NCBI GenBank assembly: GCA_951640165.1
Contig: OX621250.1
Coordinates: forward strand, 5,146,001 to 5,210,000
Source of the DNA: Pseudoips prasinana
Taxonomy: Eukaryota; Arthropoda; Insecta; Lepidoptera; Nolidae
Direction: 5' to 3'
Length of the DNA: 64,000 nt
Shown: one piece after another, positions 42,801-57,800 of the stretch
Layout of the letters: every line of letters begins with the position of its first letter
How positions within the stretch are numbered: position 1 is the stretch's first letter
Translations under genes and position numbers: made by a program
Notes under the pieces: model-generated
What the model was told of the DNA's origin: nothing
What the model saw: only the letters and a program-made list of their open reading frames with translations
The model's database searches: none

Positions 42801-45800
42801 TCAGTGACCCGTATAAAGTTGTCCTCAAATATTACAGAAATTCCGCGAAGTGGGAGCGTTATCTTTATATTAAAAATTCTATATATATATATAAGTCTGT
42901 GAATTGTATGTTTTTGACAAGTATTTGTAAATAAGTAATGGAATCAGGCGTTACTTTGCGGAAATCCATAACAATCAAAATACAAAATCAATATGTAGTG
43001 TTAATTCCGCTAATTGTCAGTTTAATCATGCCGGGATGCAATTGGCACCGCCCTCCCGCCCGCAAAAACGTGCACATGCAAGAAGGACAATATTAAAAAG
43101 CAAATTACATGCGCCAGTACGACGAGGCTGGCCATTCCTTGGGCGACAATAATACGTATAATATTTTACATAGTTGTAATAAAGGTTTCCGGTTATGTGT
43201 GTTGGAACAATTAGAAATATTAAAGCATAGCAGTAATAGTTTTGCATTGTTGAATGACCAAACAAATTTAGTTTCATCTCCTTTACTAAGAATATTTGGG
43301 GGTAGTTAGAAATAATTGTCCATGCGGTTGGTAGTATATAAAGGAGCGCTCGGCTCGTTGACTTTTAGTCTCCTTCGAGCACTCCACGAGTTAGCAGCCC
43401 TTGAGAATGGTCCGTGGAGGACCGAAACACGTGTTGGGTATCGTACTGGCGCATGTAATTTGCTTTTCAATATTGTCCTTCTTGCATGTGCACGTTTTTG
43501 CGGGCGGGAGGGCGGTGCAAATTGCATCCCGGCATGATTAAACTGACAATTAGCGGAATTAACACTACATATTGATTTTGTATTTTGAAGTATTTGTAAT
43601 GCAATAAAAGAAACTAACGTAAATAATTTGTATTTCTTTTCGAGATAGTTACAACAAATATATAAATTTATTAGAGAACATTAATTAAGCACTCGAAACA
43701 AAACCTCTTCATCCAAGCGATGTCAGAATATTATTAATTTAAGGTCAAACGCGTAATGAACTTCGGCGGGAAAATTCAAGACCAAAGCCGGATTAAATTA
43801 AAACTTTGTGTGAATATATTAATATTTAAGCGGTTTTCTCGTTTCGTATAACACTCAGTATTTGAGCGAATGGAAAATTTTACGTAGGACTCCGGTATTA
43901 TCTTAATACTATGAGGGATTTAAAGTTAAAGTCCCTTTGCACAGAAGAACGTTAGAGGTACAATCGGCGACTCGCCCGTGGAGACAGTTTGACCTGACGG
44001 CTTCTTTATTACGAAGGTAGAAAGGGCGATTTTCGTGGAGCAAGCATATCCACTAACTGTGACGAAAAGCGTGAAATAAAATAATAATATAATAAATAAT
44101 ATCCTGGGACATTATTCACACATGGCCATCTGATCCAATCTAAGCAGAGCTTGTACTATGGAAACCAGATAACTGATATACTACTTTTCTGTTGTAAATA
44201 TATACTTATATAGATAATTACACCCAGAATCAGAACAAACAGACAAGTTCATGCACACAAATATCTGTCCTGGGTGGGAATTGAACCCATAACCTGCGGC
44301 GTGAAAACCAAGCTTTTGCCAACCACACCAACAGGCTAACTTTGACCTGATGGCTTGCGAAGGTAGAAAGAGCTGTTTTCGTGGAGCAAGCGTATTTACT
44401 AACTGTGAAAAAAAACATAAAATAAAAAAGAATATGGCTGAACTTTTATTTTTATTATGATTTACTTTAATAGCGACTTTACATAAAAAATAAATAGGAT
44501 TTCAAACTTATTAACCTGCATCAGATGGCACGCTTTGGAATTCTTGTGATTTTACAGTCTGTTTTACAGTAAAGGCTCATTCTTCTGTATCGTATGGGTA
44601 CCAAATGTACCTGCAAGTTTTTTTTTTTTCTATAGAACAAATCTGGTAACACTGCCAACCTTGCTTAAAATCGGAGAGTCAACACGGAAAAAGACGCATC
44701 GGGGCATTGTTTCATTTTCAAAAACTGATGTAAATTCGAGTTTTTATGTGTAAATATGGTGGATTTTTAGACATAACATCTTCGACAAAGTACACAAGTG
44801 GAGGAAAGTGCCATACTGCCGTGAATTGCGATTTTCTGTGTTGAATCTAAAACTCCATAGGAGTCTCTAGTAAAATTTCCACTGCTTTACTGGGGCAAGA
44901 CAAGGACTAAGACTTAACTGAGACTGACTTTACTTGACATTGAGTTGACGAAAATAAATGATATAAAAATATATTTTACGGAAGGCTCATAAGGCCGAAG
45001 AAGCCAGAGCCGTAAAACTGAATTAAAAAAAAATGCTTTAAATCTAAAGCACCGTTGAAAATTAGGTCCGTAAAGACAGCGATTTTATCATTACTCTCCA
45101 ATTACTGACTACATGTGTGGTAATAGTCACCTGACCCTACCACCTTTGACAGGCCTGAAGCGTGGTTGGTAAATGTTTGCTTTGTATTCCGCGGGGCGTG
45201 GCCGCGTGGGTTCGATTCCCACCTAGTATCACATACATATGATCAGGAACAGATATTTGTGTGCATGAACATGTCTGTTTGTTCCGAGTCTGGGTGTAAT
45301 TATCTATTTACAAAAGATAAGATAATTGTTTATTCCACCACATAACATAAAACTATAACAATAATAGGTGCGTATAGTTAAAAACAATACATTTTCATAT
45401 GATAAGATTGTTTGTTTGTTTGAAAAGAAAAGTAGTGTATGTAGTATATCCGTTATCTGGTTTCCATAGTACAAGCTCTGCTTAGTTTGGGACCAGATAA
45501 CCGTGTGAGAATAATGTCCTAAGATATTATTATGATATTATCTGTGTCGTTTCGTGCTTTCGTATTTAAAGTTCGATCCCAGCTCGTCACCTATTCATGT
45601 GATTCATAAATAGTTCTCTTGAGTGTACTTTATGTCCGTTAATTGCATGTCTGTAAATTCCACAGCGATTCAGGGATTTATTTACCTTTGTAAAATGTTT
45701 ACCTTTAAATAAAAAAATTTAAATGTATTGAAACTCTATACAATTTAGATAATTAATACACCTACATTGAAAATACAATTTCCACTCTTTTTTCAGTCTA

Positions 45801-48800
45801 AATGAATCCTTTCATCGAATTTCTGGCCGAAAAACCGTTTTGTAATTAAAACAAAACGTACATCATTCCTTTTGTTTCCTTTGAAAATGGAAAAAGGAAT
45901 ATTTTTGTAATTCGAATTTCGGTTTCTATTATTTCAACAAGAGGTTCTAAATAGAAAGAGAATTCACAGAATTATATTTAAAACTGACATTTGAAACTAT
46001 ATTAGAACTGTTTGGATCATCTATATCTATATATACTATATAAAAGAAAGTCGTGTTAGTTACACCACTTATAACTCAAGAACGGGAGGAGCAATTTCAA
46101 TTATTTTTGTGTTTTTGTATGTATCTTCGTCAGGAATAGGATATAGGATAATAAGTAATAAAATATAGTAATTTATTTATTTATTTATTTTATTTATTTA
46201 TTTATTTATAGTTAAATAAAACGGTTAATAACCAATTACATTAATTAACATAGAAACAATTACATTACTTATTTTTAGGGTTACATATAAATTTCAATAC
46301 AAAATACTGGACATCCTTGCATACTTTCTCTCACAGAAAACCAAACATATTCGCCTAATGTCTGTCCATCTACCGGCAAACACATCGCATTCAGGATAGG
46401 CAATCAGGAGGGCGTTTAGCGTATCTAGGGTTCGACATACTGGAGACTTGGCTCTAGCGACAGTATGATGCAGCGGCTTCGCAAATAATTCACGCTGGTG
46501 GCGGCACTGATGATGCCTACGACCAGGCACATATAATCGACAGAATAAATTGAGGAGCTCAGGACAGGCGATTTCTCCACGAAAGATTTTGCAGGCTACC
46601 GTAAGCTGATCAAAGCCTCTTCTAACCTCCAAAGAATTAAAACCTAACATTCCTAAAAGATAATTAGTAGGGTACATATAAGGATAGTAGTTGTATATCC
46701 TTTTAAATAGAAATCTTAAGAAGGTTTTTTGCACCTTTTCGATAATCAATATTTGGGTCGCTGTATGAGGGTTCCAGACACAGGCACTAGCCTCGAGTTT
46801 GCTTCGAACCAGACAATTGTAAAGAAGGCTGATGACTTGTGGGTTCTCAAAGTCACGGACATTACGCAAAACAAAACCCAACCGCCTAAATGATTCCTTG
46901 GCAACACCGGGAACATGATCACTAAATGTGAGACAACGATCAAAGGTCACTCCCAGGTCCTTTATGTTGTTGACACGAGTAATTGATTGACCACCTATAG
47001 AATAATTAAAAAGAACTGGTCGTCGCCCGCGACCGTAGGTCATGATATAGCACTTACTAGAGTTGAAGAGCAGCTTGTTTTCAATGCTCCAGTGCCAAAT
47101 GGCGTTTATATCTTTTTGTAGCTGTTCACATTCTTTCTCTTTTTTTATTTCCATTATTAGTTTTAGGTCATCGGCATATAGTAGGCATTTAGCAAATTTA
47201 ACTTTATTTACAAGGTCATTGATCATTATTAGGAATAGAAGTGGACCCAACACAGATCCTTGACTAACACCTGAGCGAGTATTATAAGGCCCGGACTCAA
47301 AGCATCCATGTTTGACGAACTGTGTGCGATCGCGCAAGTAGTCAGCAAAGAAGTTGAGAAAACCTTGACAGAAACCAATGGCAGCCAACTTAGTTAAGAG
47401 TACATCATTGTCGACCCTGTCAAAAGCTTTGCAGAAATCGAAGTAGACGACATCAACTTGCTTTCCTATGTCTAGGCTTCTAGAAATTAAGTCCACCTTA
47501 ACCATAAGATTTGAGTTAACGGAGCGACCGGGCCGAAAGCCATGCTGGGCATCTGATAGATAAGCATTTATACTATTGTAAATAAATGTATGAAGTATAT
47601 GCTCAATAACTTTTGCTATCGTTGGAAGGACAGCAATAGGCCTGTATTTATCCACTGAGGATCTATCACTGGTTTTAGGAATAGGCGTAACTCGCGATAT
47701 TTTCCATTGTTTGGGGTATACACCTGATTGGAAGGCCAGGTTGAAAATATGACATAGGGGAGGTAATAGACTTTCTTTGCATCCCTTAAGGATGTAGGCG
47801 GGAATGTTGTCAGGACCGATCGAGCTAGAAGGTCTAATTTTGTCAATTCCCTTCTCTACATCCCGAATTGTCAGAGAAGGAAGAGGTACATCACCTCCCT
47901 CAGAGCTTAGGTTCAATATATTTGGGTCCAATCTAGGTACATCAGGCAAAAACACACTGGAGAAATACTGAGCAAATGCCTCGGCCGCCTTTACACCTGA
48001 ACAAGGCTCTCCGTTATATGCTACTTGTGGTTCAAAGCCACCCTTTGATCTTAAGCTGGATATATGTTGCCAGAAATCTTTTGGATTCTTTTTTAAGCTC
48101 TTCTCCACATTACGGGAGTATGCCTTATAGGCTTTCTCAGTTCTAGCTCTAAGTTCTGATCGTAAAGCACTAAACTCTGCGTAGGTATGCTCACAATGTG
48201 TTTGTTTCCATCTTTTGTGTAGTTTGATTTTCTTATTTATATTGTTTACTATATCTTTAGTGAACCACACTGGATACCTTTTACAACTATAAGTGTGTCT
48301 CTTCTTTTTAGGGATGGAGGTGTCAAATAGATCGTACATTATAGTGTAAAACTTATCGGTAGCCAAGCACGGGTTGTTACAGCTAATAACTTCATGCCAT
48401 GGAGCTGAACCTATTTGGTCATAAAGAAGTTTATAATCTCCTTTGGCAAAGTTCCAGTCCCTACTTCGATCTATGTTGCTGGGGTCTAGCTTTTCATAAA
48501 CTTTATGCAATATTAGAGACACCACGATGTCTAGGGGTGGGTGATAGAGATCAATTGGGACCAACTCCAAGCCTTCAACATACTCGCACACTACTCCAGT
48601 GCCCTCACGAACCAACACTACGTCTAACTTACTCCCACGCATATTCATCACTCCATTCATATCAGCCAGATTACAAAAATTTATAAAATAACCATAATAG
48701 TTGTTAATATTTACAGATGCGCTCTTTAAATTTAGGTCTCCTAAAACTAATACAATCCCATTCAAATTGAGGATGAAGCTCTCAACCTTGCAAAACCACG

Positions 48801-51800
48801 ACATATAATCATCGTCAGTTGCAGTGGGTTTAACATACACAACACATACAAACACATTTAGGCTATTTATTTTGAAATGAGCCCAGATATCTTCGCCACA
48901 GTCCGTTTCGAATTCCCTTCGCCTTGTCAAGGTAAAACCTGGTCGTGCAGCTATCAACACGCCTCCACCCGCCGTCCCTCTATCTCTGCGAAGAACTTTC
49001 CAGCCTCCAATTGATATTTCAGAGTCCTCTACTGAATTGTCCAGATTCGTTTCCGTCACGGCTACCAAATCATGCTCGGTAAGTATCAAACTTGATCTCC
49101 ATGTCAATAATTTGGTTTTAAGGCCACGCACATTCTGGTACAATAATCGCAGATCGACAATGCGTTCACTATGGAGAGATGCAGTCGGAAGTTTAGGGGG
49201 TTTAATGGCTTTCATCGTTTTTGGCACGAAAATTACGGTGCCATGGTTTTATACAGATGTCTTCGGCCCAGTTCTGAGGCAACATAACTTGCTCTGCGAA
49301 TCTAGATGGTACCACCAACTTGAAGGATGCGTAACTACCACGAGCTTTGAGACCTTCTACAGTACAGACATCACTTCCACAAATAGTATTTAGATGCTCA
49401 CGTACCTGACCATCAGTAGTGCCTTGTTTCACATAGTAGAGGTGTAGCTGTCTAAGTCTTTCTGACGCCTCCAATTTAGTGGTACCAGGTGCCGCAGTAC
49501 CACGCAGAACAGAACTGAAAGAAGATCGTTGGTGCCGGTGTCGAACCTCATTCCATTCATCTTGAACGCCTTTCGCTACCGATACAAGAGGCAAGGAGTC
49601 ACGGGGTTTGCCTTCTTTTAGCTGGGACGTAGGGTCAGGCTGTCGAGTGTGTGGCGCTGCATTGATTGTAATGGATGAGGGAAGCGGTGGCGTTCCTTTT
49701 TGTGTGACATCCGTTACCGTGATCTTGGTCGGTGGGATGCGTCGTTTCTGTGGTGGCGCTGGAGTAGCAGTCGTCGCCAGGGCTGGCATGTCACTAGAAG
49801 ATGAGGTGTGATGATTGCCCTCGACCTGTAGTACTGCGCATTTTTCGGTGGTTGAAGATGACCGAGTTGACGAGGCACTTAATTTCGTAGATTCTTCTGC
49901 CACCGTCAATAATTCCAGTTTCTTGTCGACTGCGGTAATTCTGTCACTGATCAGGTTCAACGTTTGCATAAGATTATATCTGGCGAAGTGTCTGTCCATC
50001 AGTTCATTTATGATACTGGGAAGACGATTAACAACCACCTTTTCCAGCTCTTCACAAATAATGGCTCGGATGTTGTCAGGTGCAAGATTCTCAACTGGTT
50101 GTCGTCTACCATGGCGGGGAGCTCCACCTCGGAAGTTTGTTACGTTTTCTAAACTCGTGGGAGACGCAGAGGTTGGTAATGGTGTAGTGTTTGATAAAGT
50201 CTGACTGCCGTGAACATCACGTGATGACTGGTACACGGAAGAATCGGGGCGGCACCGCTGACATAGCCAGGTCGAGATTAACTCAGGTGTTAAGGTTGCG
50301 AATGCCTCCTTGGCAATATTAGCACATAGCAAGTCATAGTTGCCACTGCATTTAGAGCAATGAATTTTTTCCCCGCCTATATTGGTGCGGCATTTGGAAC
50401 AAATTAATGGTGTTGGAGGTGACATCATTACAAACAATGGTAAAGTGTGCGTTAGAGATGCTGTCCTCACAGAAGCAGTACGACGTAGCAGTACGTAGGT
50501 ATAATTATTAAAATAAAAATTCAAATACATAGAAAGTAATTGCATCGAAATGAAATAAAAACTGTCAAGATTGACCATACAGAATAGAGATTTTAGAATA
50601 GATAATCCATTATCGCTCTCTGTCAGTTTTAGGCTTCGAGCATTTGTCTATGCTCGAAGGTTTTAAGCTAAATCGGGAAATTGTCTTTGGTTTTTTTTTT
50701 GATTACTGGGTAATTTATTTGTATAGTGCGAGTGTTGTTAACAATATTATTATGCGAGTATTATTGTTAAAAAAGCAGAGAACCAATATTTCCCAACTAA
50801 GCCGTAATACCGTAAGCCAAGGAACCGACACTATATTTTATTTTTTATTTCGACGAAGTTACTTTGATCGTGGTCATAGGATATGCCATACTAGCTGCGC
50901 TCCGCGGTTTTACCCTCGATCTTTTTATATCCCATGGATCAATTTGGGGTATAATCAATCTTCATTACAAATTTCATCTAAATCCATTCAAAATTGTATG
51001 TCTTCTTAACTTGCTTTGTCCTCTATCCAGATTTATAATGCCCTACTATAGTTTTATCGGCATCATCCAAAGTTTGACTGGTAGAAGTTTTGGCATTAAG
51101 TCCGCCTCTGTACATATGTGCATGAAGTTTTGAAATAAATAAAATCTAGTAACATAGCAAATAATTAAGTCATTATTAGTGATAATATTATAAAGGTGGA
51201 AGTTTGTGAGTGTGTGACTGTGTGAGTGTGTACGTTTGTTACCTCTTCACATCTAAACGGCTGGAGCGATTTCAATAAAATTTGGTATGGAGTTAGCTGA
51301 CACCGTAGATTAACACATAGCCTATAATTTATAACGCGGGCAAAACCGCGGGGCACAGCTAGTTAGTAATAAAGTTCTATATATATATATATTCTATCTA
51401 TTATTGAAAATGCCTGGAAACTTTCTGAGCATGTCTTGTAAAGATCAAAAATATTAAAACAAAAATTCCCAACGCTATATCTGCATCATCAATCACTCTA
51501 CATCTCCAAGTCAATTAAACTTGAGTACCTACATTTTTTTTAATTGGAGCATGCGGGTGGCACTGGCCGTCTATAAAATGTTCTTAATTTGAAAGTTTGA
51601 GCTCATAATTACTTCACTTATGATCAGAGAAAATTAAGATAAGTGAATTAAGGAATTAATTAATCAAAAATCTGGTAACACGAGTTTGCTTTAGCGGAAC
51701 ATGTTCGATATCGGTTTGGATTTTTTGGAAGCTTTTTTTATGAGGCGCCCATTGATAGTTTCTCGCTCTAGTCCGTAAACTATCGACGATGCTAAGCGCA

Positions 51801-54800
51801 CAGGTGTCTGCTAGGCTACCGGCTAAGTCGCCGAACATCGGGATAGTGATCGGCGTTCAAATAAATAAAGGTTAAAAATGACTTAATCACTTGGTAAATC
51901 GGCTTCCATGAGCACATGTGACGTCATAAATGGTCCGGAATCGATTTTTAACGTCGAAGCCGATTTAATGATTGATTAAGTCATTTTTATTTACTTTTTA
52001 TTTGAACATCGATCACTATCCCGATGTTCGGCGACTTAGCCGGTAGCCACCCTGGACCGTCTTTAAATGCTTCACCATAAGTAGCTTAATCTCTAAGCCT
52101 GCCACGTTGGTCTAGCGGTAGCATCTTCAACCGCAGGTAATGAGGTCCTGTGTTCAAATCCCGAGTCGGTCCAAAAAGTGATTTTTCTTTTAAGAAAATT
52201 TATTCATATCAGCCCGAAGTCTCGGAGTTGGCGGTATTATACCCTCGTGCCTGGGAGATCACGTACAGCCATCGGTCCTGTACCTAAACTCTTTCTGGTT
52301 GTGTTCCTAGTAGTCCCATCGGATCATAAGAGTAAATAGAAAGTGCCCCTGTATTTGCGCAGACGCTTGTGCACTATAATATGTCCCGCGCAGAAGGCTA
52401 GTCTCCATTGAGACTGGAGACTAGTTTGAGACCAGATGGCCGTGTGTGATGTCCCAGGATATTATTATTATAAAACACGTTTTTTTGTTTTACGCGGAGA
52501 GTGGCAAAATGCATGCAGCTACCGGCGTATCAAAGTCATGGGCCGAAGGTTATATATTTATCCAATCTGTTCTTTCTTCCACAGACGTTATGGCTTGGTA
52601 GACAAACGCTTCTGCGTCGAGGGAGGCTCCCGTTGCGGCAAAGGCGAGGGACTGTTCATCTTCGCGGCTGAAGGCGGCCGGGAGCTCACAGAACTCCTCA
52701 ATGTATACAGTCATGAAGCCCATTCCAGGCTGAGCATTGCTTCCAGGAGTGGTTCAGGTAAGGAGAAATAAAACGATTTCAAGAAGTGAATTAGTTAATT
52801 ATAAGAATAATAGGGAAGTACTACCATAAATAAATAACTAAGTAAATAATAGGGAAGTAATTCAGTTGAAATTCAGTTTTCTAATGAAATAACCAGGCTA
52901 TTTCATAATAATATGATCTCCGTTATGTTTTCATGTATTTCGTAAAATTAATATATATATAATATTAATATTATATTAATATATATATATAATAATAATA
53001 TTAATATATAAATAATAAAAAAAAAATAGAGTATTATTATCATCATCATCAGCCTGATATCGTCGACTGCTGGACATAGCCCTAGCATAGGGTAGTAGGT
53101 AGTCCAGTAACGTTCCCATTTGTAGGAGTTTTCCGTAGTCACCGCGCTTGTCATGCAAGTTTACGACCGCTGTTAGGTGAGTTAGGTGGAGATAAATAGA
53201 GACTATCTTCATATAATTATGTTAACCCCTATTCCTATTAGGAAATTATTATACACACGGCTACATATCAAACTATACATTTCTAGTATAAGCTGATCTC
53301 TCGTTGTATAGGATTTGCATACAATGAGAGGTCAGCTTATATTAGAAATGTATAACTTGATATGTAGTCGTGTGTACCTATGCCGCGTCTTCATAATTTT
53401 ATACTAACACTCAATTTACATGTTACCGGGAAATATTTAATTAAATTACGTTTATTCACGTTTACAAGTCAAGGGCGTCGAATTATAAATCTACTTAAGT
53501 ACATTAATTTCGTAAACTTGTGTAAGTATACAATTAGAAATTAATTAACATCGGGCGAAATCGAATTAGTTTGTAGTATAAATTAAATTTTACACGTGGC
53601 GGGGCTTCGGTTTCGTAAGTGGAATTATTGGCCGCCAAAATAATAATCTGCAAGCTTATGGGTTCGTTATTTTACAACTCCAGCGTGGCAACCATGGAAA
53701 CGCACAGTGGTTTTGACGTAAACTAAACTGTAATTGTTATAAAAATATAGTTACCATTTTTTTATTTATTAACTTTTTCCAATAAAACATGAAAATTAGA
53801 CATTGTCTCACAAAACCGTATAAACGGTTTGTCGGTGAGAACCATCGAGTCACAATTTTCGACCGGTATACAGTAGACCATACTAAATACAGTGAAAGTA
53901 ATCGAATCCATACATCTTATGTCAGATAAACTTAATTTTAAATATTCGTTTGTACATTTAGAGACTTTCTAGTAGATAATATCGTAGAGTTTTCATAAAT
54001 TTTCCTTTTATTGGTTCATTCCTTATACTCGTTGGTAAGGTGTTAAGAAGGTAAGGTGTACGTTTCTGTAAGGTTCTATCTCCATAGTAATTACCTACTT
54101 TAGGAACCTCGAACTTACGTTGACTTATTGACCTAGTAGGTACCTTTGTTGTGTGCCATTACTGGGTAACGCTCCCAACTGCCATGACTATTAGTGAGAA
54201 GTAAATATTGCATTGTGTAGCTGTATATATCACAATGCTATTTTAGTTCTAAATTCGCAATCGATTCGAAATCGGGTTATATATTTATTTATTTACTAAC
54301 AGTGCCCCGCGGTTTTACCCGCGTTACATTTTATAAAATCACAGCTCTTTCCCCGTAGGTGATAGCGTGATAATATGTCGCCTGTGCCTATATGTTGACC
54401 CTACCTCTTAGTAATATTCATGCAAAATTTGAAGCAAATCATTGCAGTACTTTTTGAGTTTTGCCTGGATATACTTACAGACAAACAGAAAACATTCTAA
54501 AAACTATATTTTTAGCTTCGATATCGCGATATCGATTGTAGATCATGCTCCAAGTATCCTTTAAAAAAATATTCAATTTTAAAAAAATGTTTTGACTTTC
54601 CTATGATTTTATTATATGTATAGATTAGGGTTCACCAACAATTACTTACACTAAAAAATAACATAATTTTCATGCTATAATACAAATAAAAGCGTAGTAA
54701 TTACTTAAAGGTAAACACCGCAAATAAAATAACATGACATATGTGTTAATAAGGAAAAATAATATGTTGAAATACTAAATATTATTATAATTAACATTCT

Positions 54801-57800
54801 GTACATGAAATAACATGTAATAATTGCAACATGAGTCCAATTTAAATGCTTTAACATATTATTATGATTAAAAACTGCAACAAATTAAATTACTGATCCA
54901 GATCAGGTAACCCACTAATTGCTGACGTAATTTTAGCTTGCTAGGCTATCGAAATATAGATCAATTATTTGATCGCCGCAAGAAGAATTAGCACCTTATA
55001 CAACTACAACATACAAAAATCTAATAATATTCACATACGTCCATCTGCTCCCAAACTTGATTATTGCTGTACTATGGAACCAGATAACTGATATACTACT
55101 TTTCTTTTGTAAATACATACTAACATAGATAATTATACCCATACTCAGGACAAACAGACATGTTCATGCACACAAATATTTGTCCTGGGTGGGATATATT
55201 TATTTATTTATTTATTTCTCTCCTTAACACCTACCATTACAGGTCTTGACCTAATGCGATAGTGTTAGTATTAAGATTATAAACAACTTATTGAACTAAA
55301 TTTTTATATATATTATTACATACTTCAGATTGAAATCTGTTAAAATAAACTACGTTAGTTAAACTGTTTCTCTTTCCACAGTTCTAGAAAAGCGTTTTTC
55401 CGACGCATCCTCCTGCATGGATGAGTGCTTCCACCCATCCTTACGATCCGTGTCGCCGTCCTGGGCCGGCCCCGCAAGCCAGACCATGCACTGCCTGTCA
55501 GACCTCGACACCAGTTTGGACAGCAATGATGACAAATTTAGAAGACCTACGTCGCTTCCCAGGTGTTCCAGTTGCATTGGGAAGATCAGTCATTTAACCA
55601 GGTGAGAATTTATAATATTTCAAGTGTTATTGTCATGCTGAAGTGGAGGTGAGCAGGTCGTAGAGCTGTCGTTGTCGTAGCTCGTTGAACCGGCGACCGC
55701 TGTGTAGGAATTATGGGGATGTGGGTACTCGAGTTACCACATCCTATAAAGCCAATCGAAATATTTTATTTAATCCTGCTCCTTTAAATGCTACTGATCT
55801 TTGAAAACTAGTTCGTAGTCGTAGTCTCGACACTTCAAAGCCTTCATATCAAACTAGCAACATCGGCAATTATTTTAGTTCAATTTTCGTGACTTCAAAT
55901 ACCCTTATCAAACTTGACATTTAGAGCGACTAGAGAATACCAGTTCTCATTAAATTTATTAAATGAAGGCTCAGCAAATATTTTAACTTGATGCTGTCAA
56001 ACCCTATATAATTTGAGAAATCATGTCTTGCATTTCGATAAATTCCCTTCAAAATCATAATCAACGTATCTGTCTCCAGAAGTTCTTCAAAACTCATCTT
56101 AATCCACTTGTTACTGGAGTACCTTGTTGGGACAGCAGCTTATCTAAAGCAGAGCCAATGATGACCCAAACACAGGTTCTAATACAATTAATACTACAAT
56201 TCAGGAGTTATGGTACATAGAATGAGATCAATATGAGAATAAGTAGTCATATCATAGCCATATGCTTTCAGCGGTCCGTAAGTGATTAGTGAGTTTAAGC
56301 AACTGGGCTCGCGATCAGTCCAAAGATGGGTGTGTCCATAGATCGCTAAAGTGTTAAAATTTCTGAGCGTCTCTGTGCTTAGGCACGTAAAGCTGTCGGT
56401 CACGGTTGTCGCTGTTAGGTAACATGGTTGTTAAGCCATGTCAGAGGCCTACTGGGCAGCTTGAACAACTCTGTCACTAGGGTAACCACTATCTAGACGA
56501 TAAGTAAGTAAGTTGTCCCTTGCTAGAGACACATAACTTAACCAGCTTTTTACCAGAGAATTTTTAAGTTCCAGCAGATTAGTTAAAGTGTCCAAAGTAT
56601 CTAAAACCACGATTTCCGTAATATCTGCTTTAGCAATGGTTATCTAAGTAATAATTTAAATTACATTAATTTCCAGATCATCAACAATGGGAACCGGTTG
56701 CATCATGTCTCCAGTTTGGACAATGGACAACATATTAGAAAAGCGCTCAGATTCCGACCGGGCGTCCATTTACTCCAGATCAAGCGGCAGTGCTTCTGAA
56801 TACAGTGTACCAAGAAGTTCTTGTCTCCTCGATAAGAGTTTTGATTCTAAGAGGGCCAGTCCCGTGGCGTGCTGCACGCCAACAGTTCCAGTGAAGACAG
56901 GCGGGAACTGCCAATGTTGGCAGCAGGTGAAACCGTGCTGCTGTAGGAAAAAGTCATTTAGTGGACCTTACGAGAACTACGACGTACCAAAGACGCCGAT
57001 GCCTTTGATACAGGTAATAATTATATTCCAGCTAAATATTAACTACGTCGAAAAGTTTAAAGCAAACTCATGCTTGTGTATTTATATATATACGTTTTTG
57101 GAATGCAATATCAAATAAACATAATAATAGAGTAGATACTAGTACACTTACCCGTTAAAAGAAGGATTCCAACGTGGACTAATGTTTTAAATATACCCGT
57201 AGATGGTGTCATCCACGTACAAATAGTTATCTCGAATCTGAGTGAATGCATATTCAGGAATCATTTGCTTTTAAAGTCCTCCGAAACCTTGTGTCATTGA
57301 ATTGGATATATTGTTTTTTTAAACTGAGCACCCGACTGAAGTTAAACTTAGATACACGGAACGTAACTGACTTTGAGAGAAAGAGAGAAAGAAAATGTGT
57401 ACTCGCACCTCTCTCATGCGCATACAGTAATACCTCTATAAGAATCGTAACTCAACTACTGGTCACCTCGCCTGATCACACTTTTCCTAACGCGTAACGT
57501 GTTGTACTCCAAATGAAGGTTACTATTCCATTGTGGAAGACTCTTCTTTCGTGAGGCCTTTGTCCAGTAGTAGATGTCTTTTAGCTGACATGTTGATAAT
57601 GATGATATGACTATAAATGTGACAGCAAAGATTCATTTGAGTGTCATCTCTTAGTTATAAACTACCTTAAAGTAAATAATTATCATGAGAGTCGACTTTT
57701 ATAAGTTAAGTATTCGCTATATGTAGATTAGTTTAAGAAACGAATTATAATAAATATGTTTGGTCCACAGGAACACCCAGTAGACTCCGCAGACGCATCA

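Larger units (their letters stand above)
46171..50580 (-). mobile_element. LINE, CR1/Jockey group, both ORFs open
   Basis: On the minus strand ORF1 and then ORF2 are uninterrupted and overlap by 26 bp. After ORF2 come about 85 bases of 3' UTR and an (AAAT)n tail, seen on the plus strand as TTTA repeats at 46171-46210. The 5' end is uncertain; 50580 is the last base supported by the open ORF1 frame and the real edge may lie near 50,640. It sits antisense in the large Dok-7 intron. A target-site duplication was not identified. Open frames over 4.2 kb suggest a recent insertion. Confidence 0.85.
14211..52584 (+). other. 38.4-kb Dok-7 intron filled with mobile elements
   Basis: The donor GTATGA at 14211 and acceptor TTCTTCCACAG ending at 52584 are the only pair seen that joins the two halves of the PTB domain in frame (AG plus A gives the Arg of LLRRYG). 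The other introns are 455 to 2,624 bp. The interior holds mariner, MULE, LINE, Helitron, SINE and foldback insertions described separately. One exon-like segment inside (22359-22547) does not match the splice phase of Dok-7. Confidence 0.85.

Noticed and set aside
52949..53212. Tyr/Ile-rich minus-strand frames
   Set aside because: They come from an AT palindrome and a LINE tail with ATCATC repeats.
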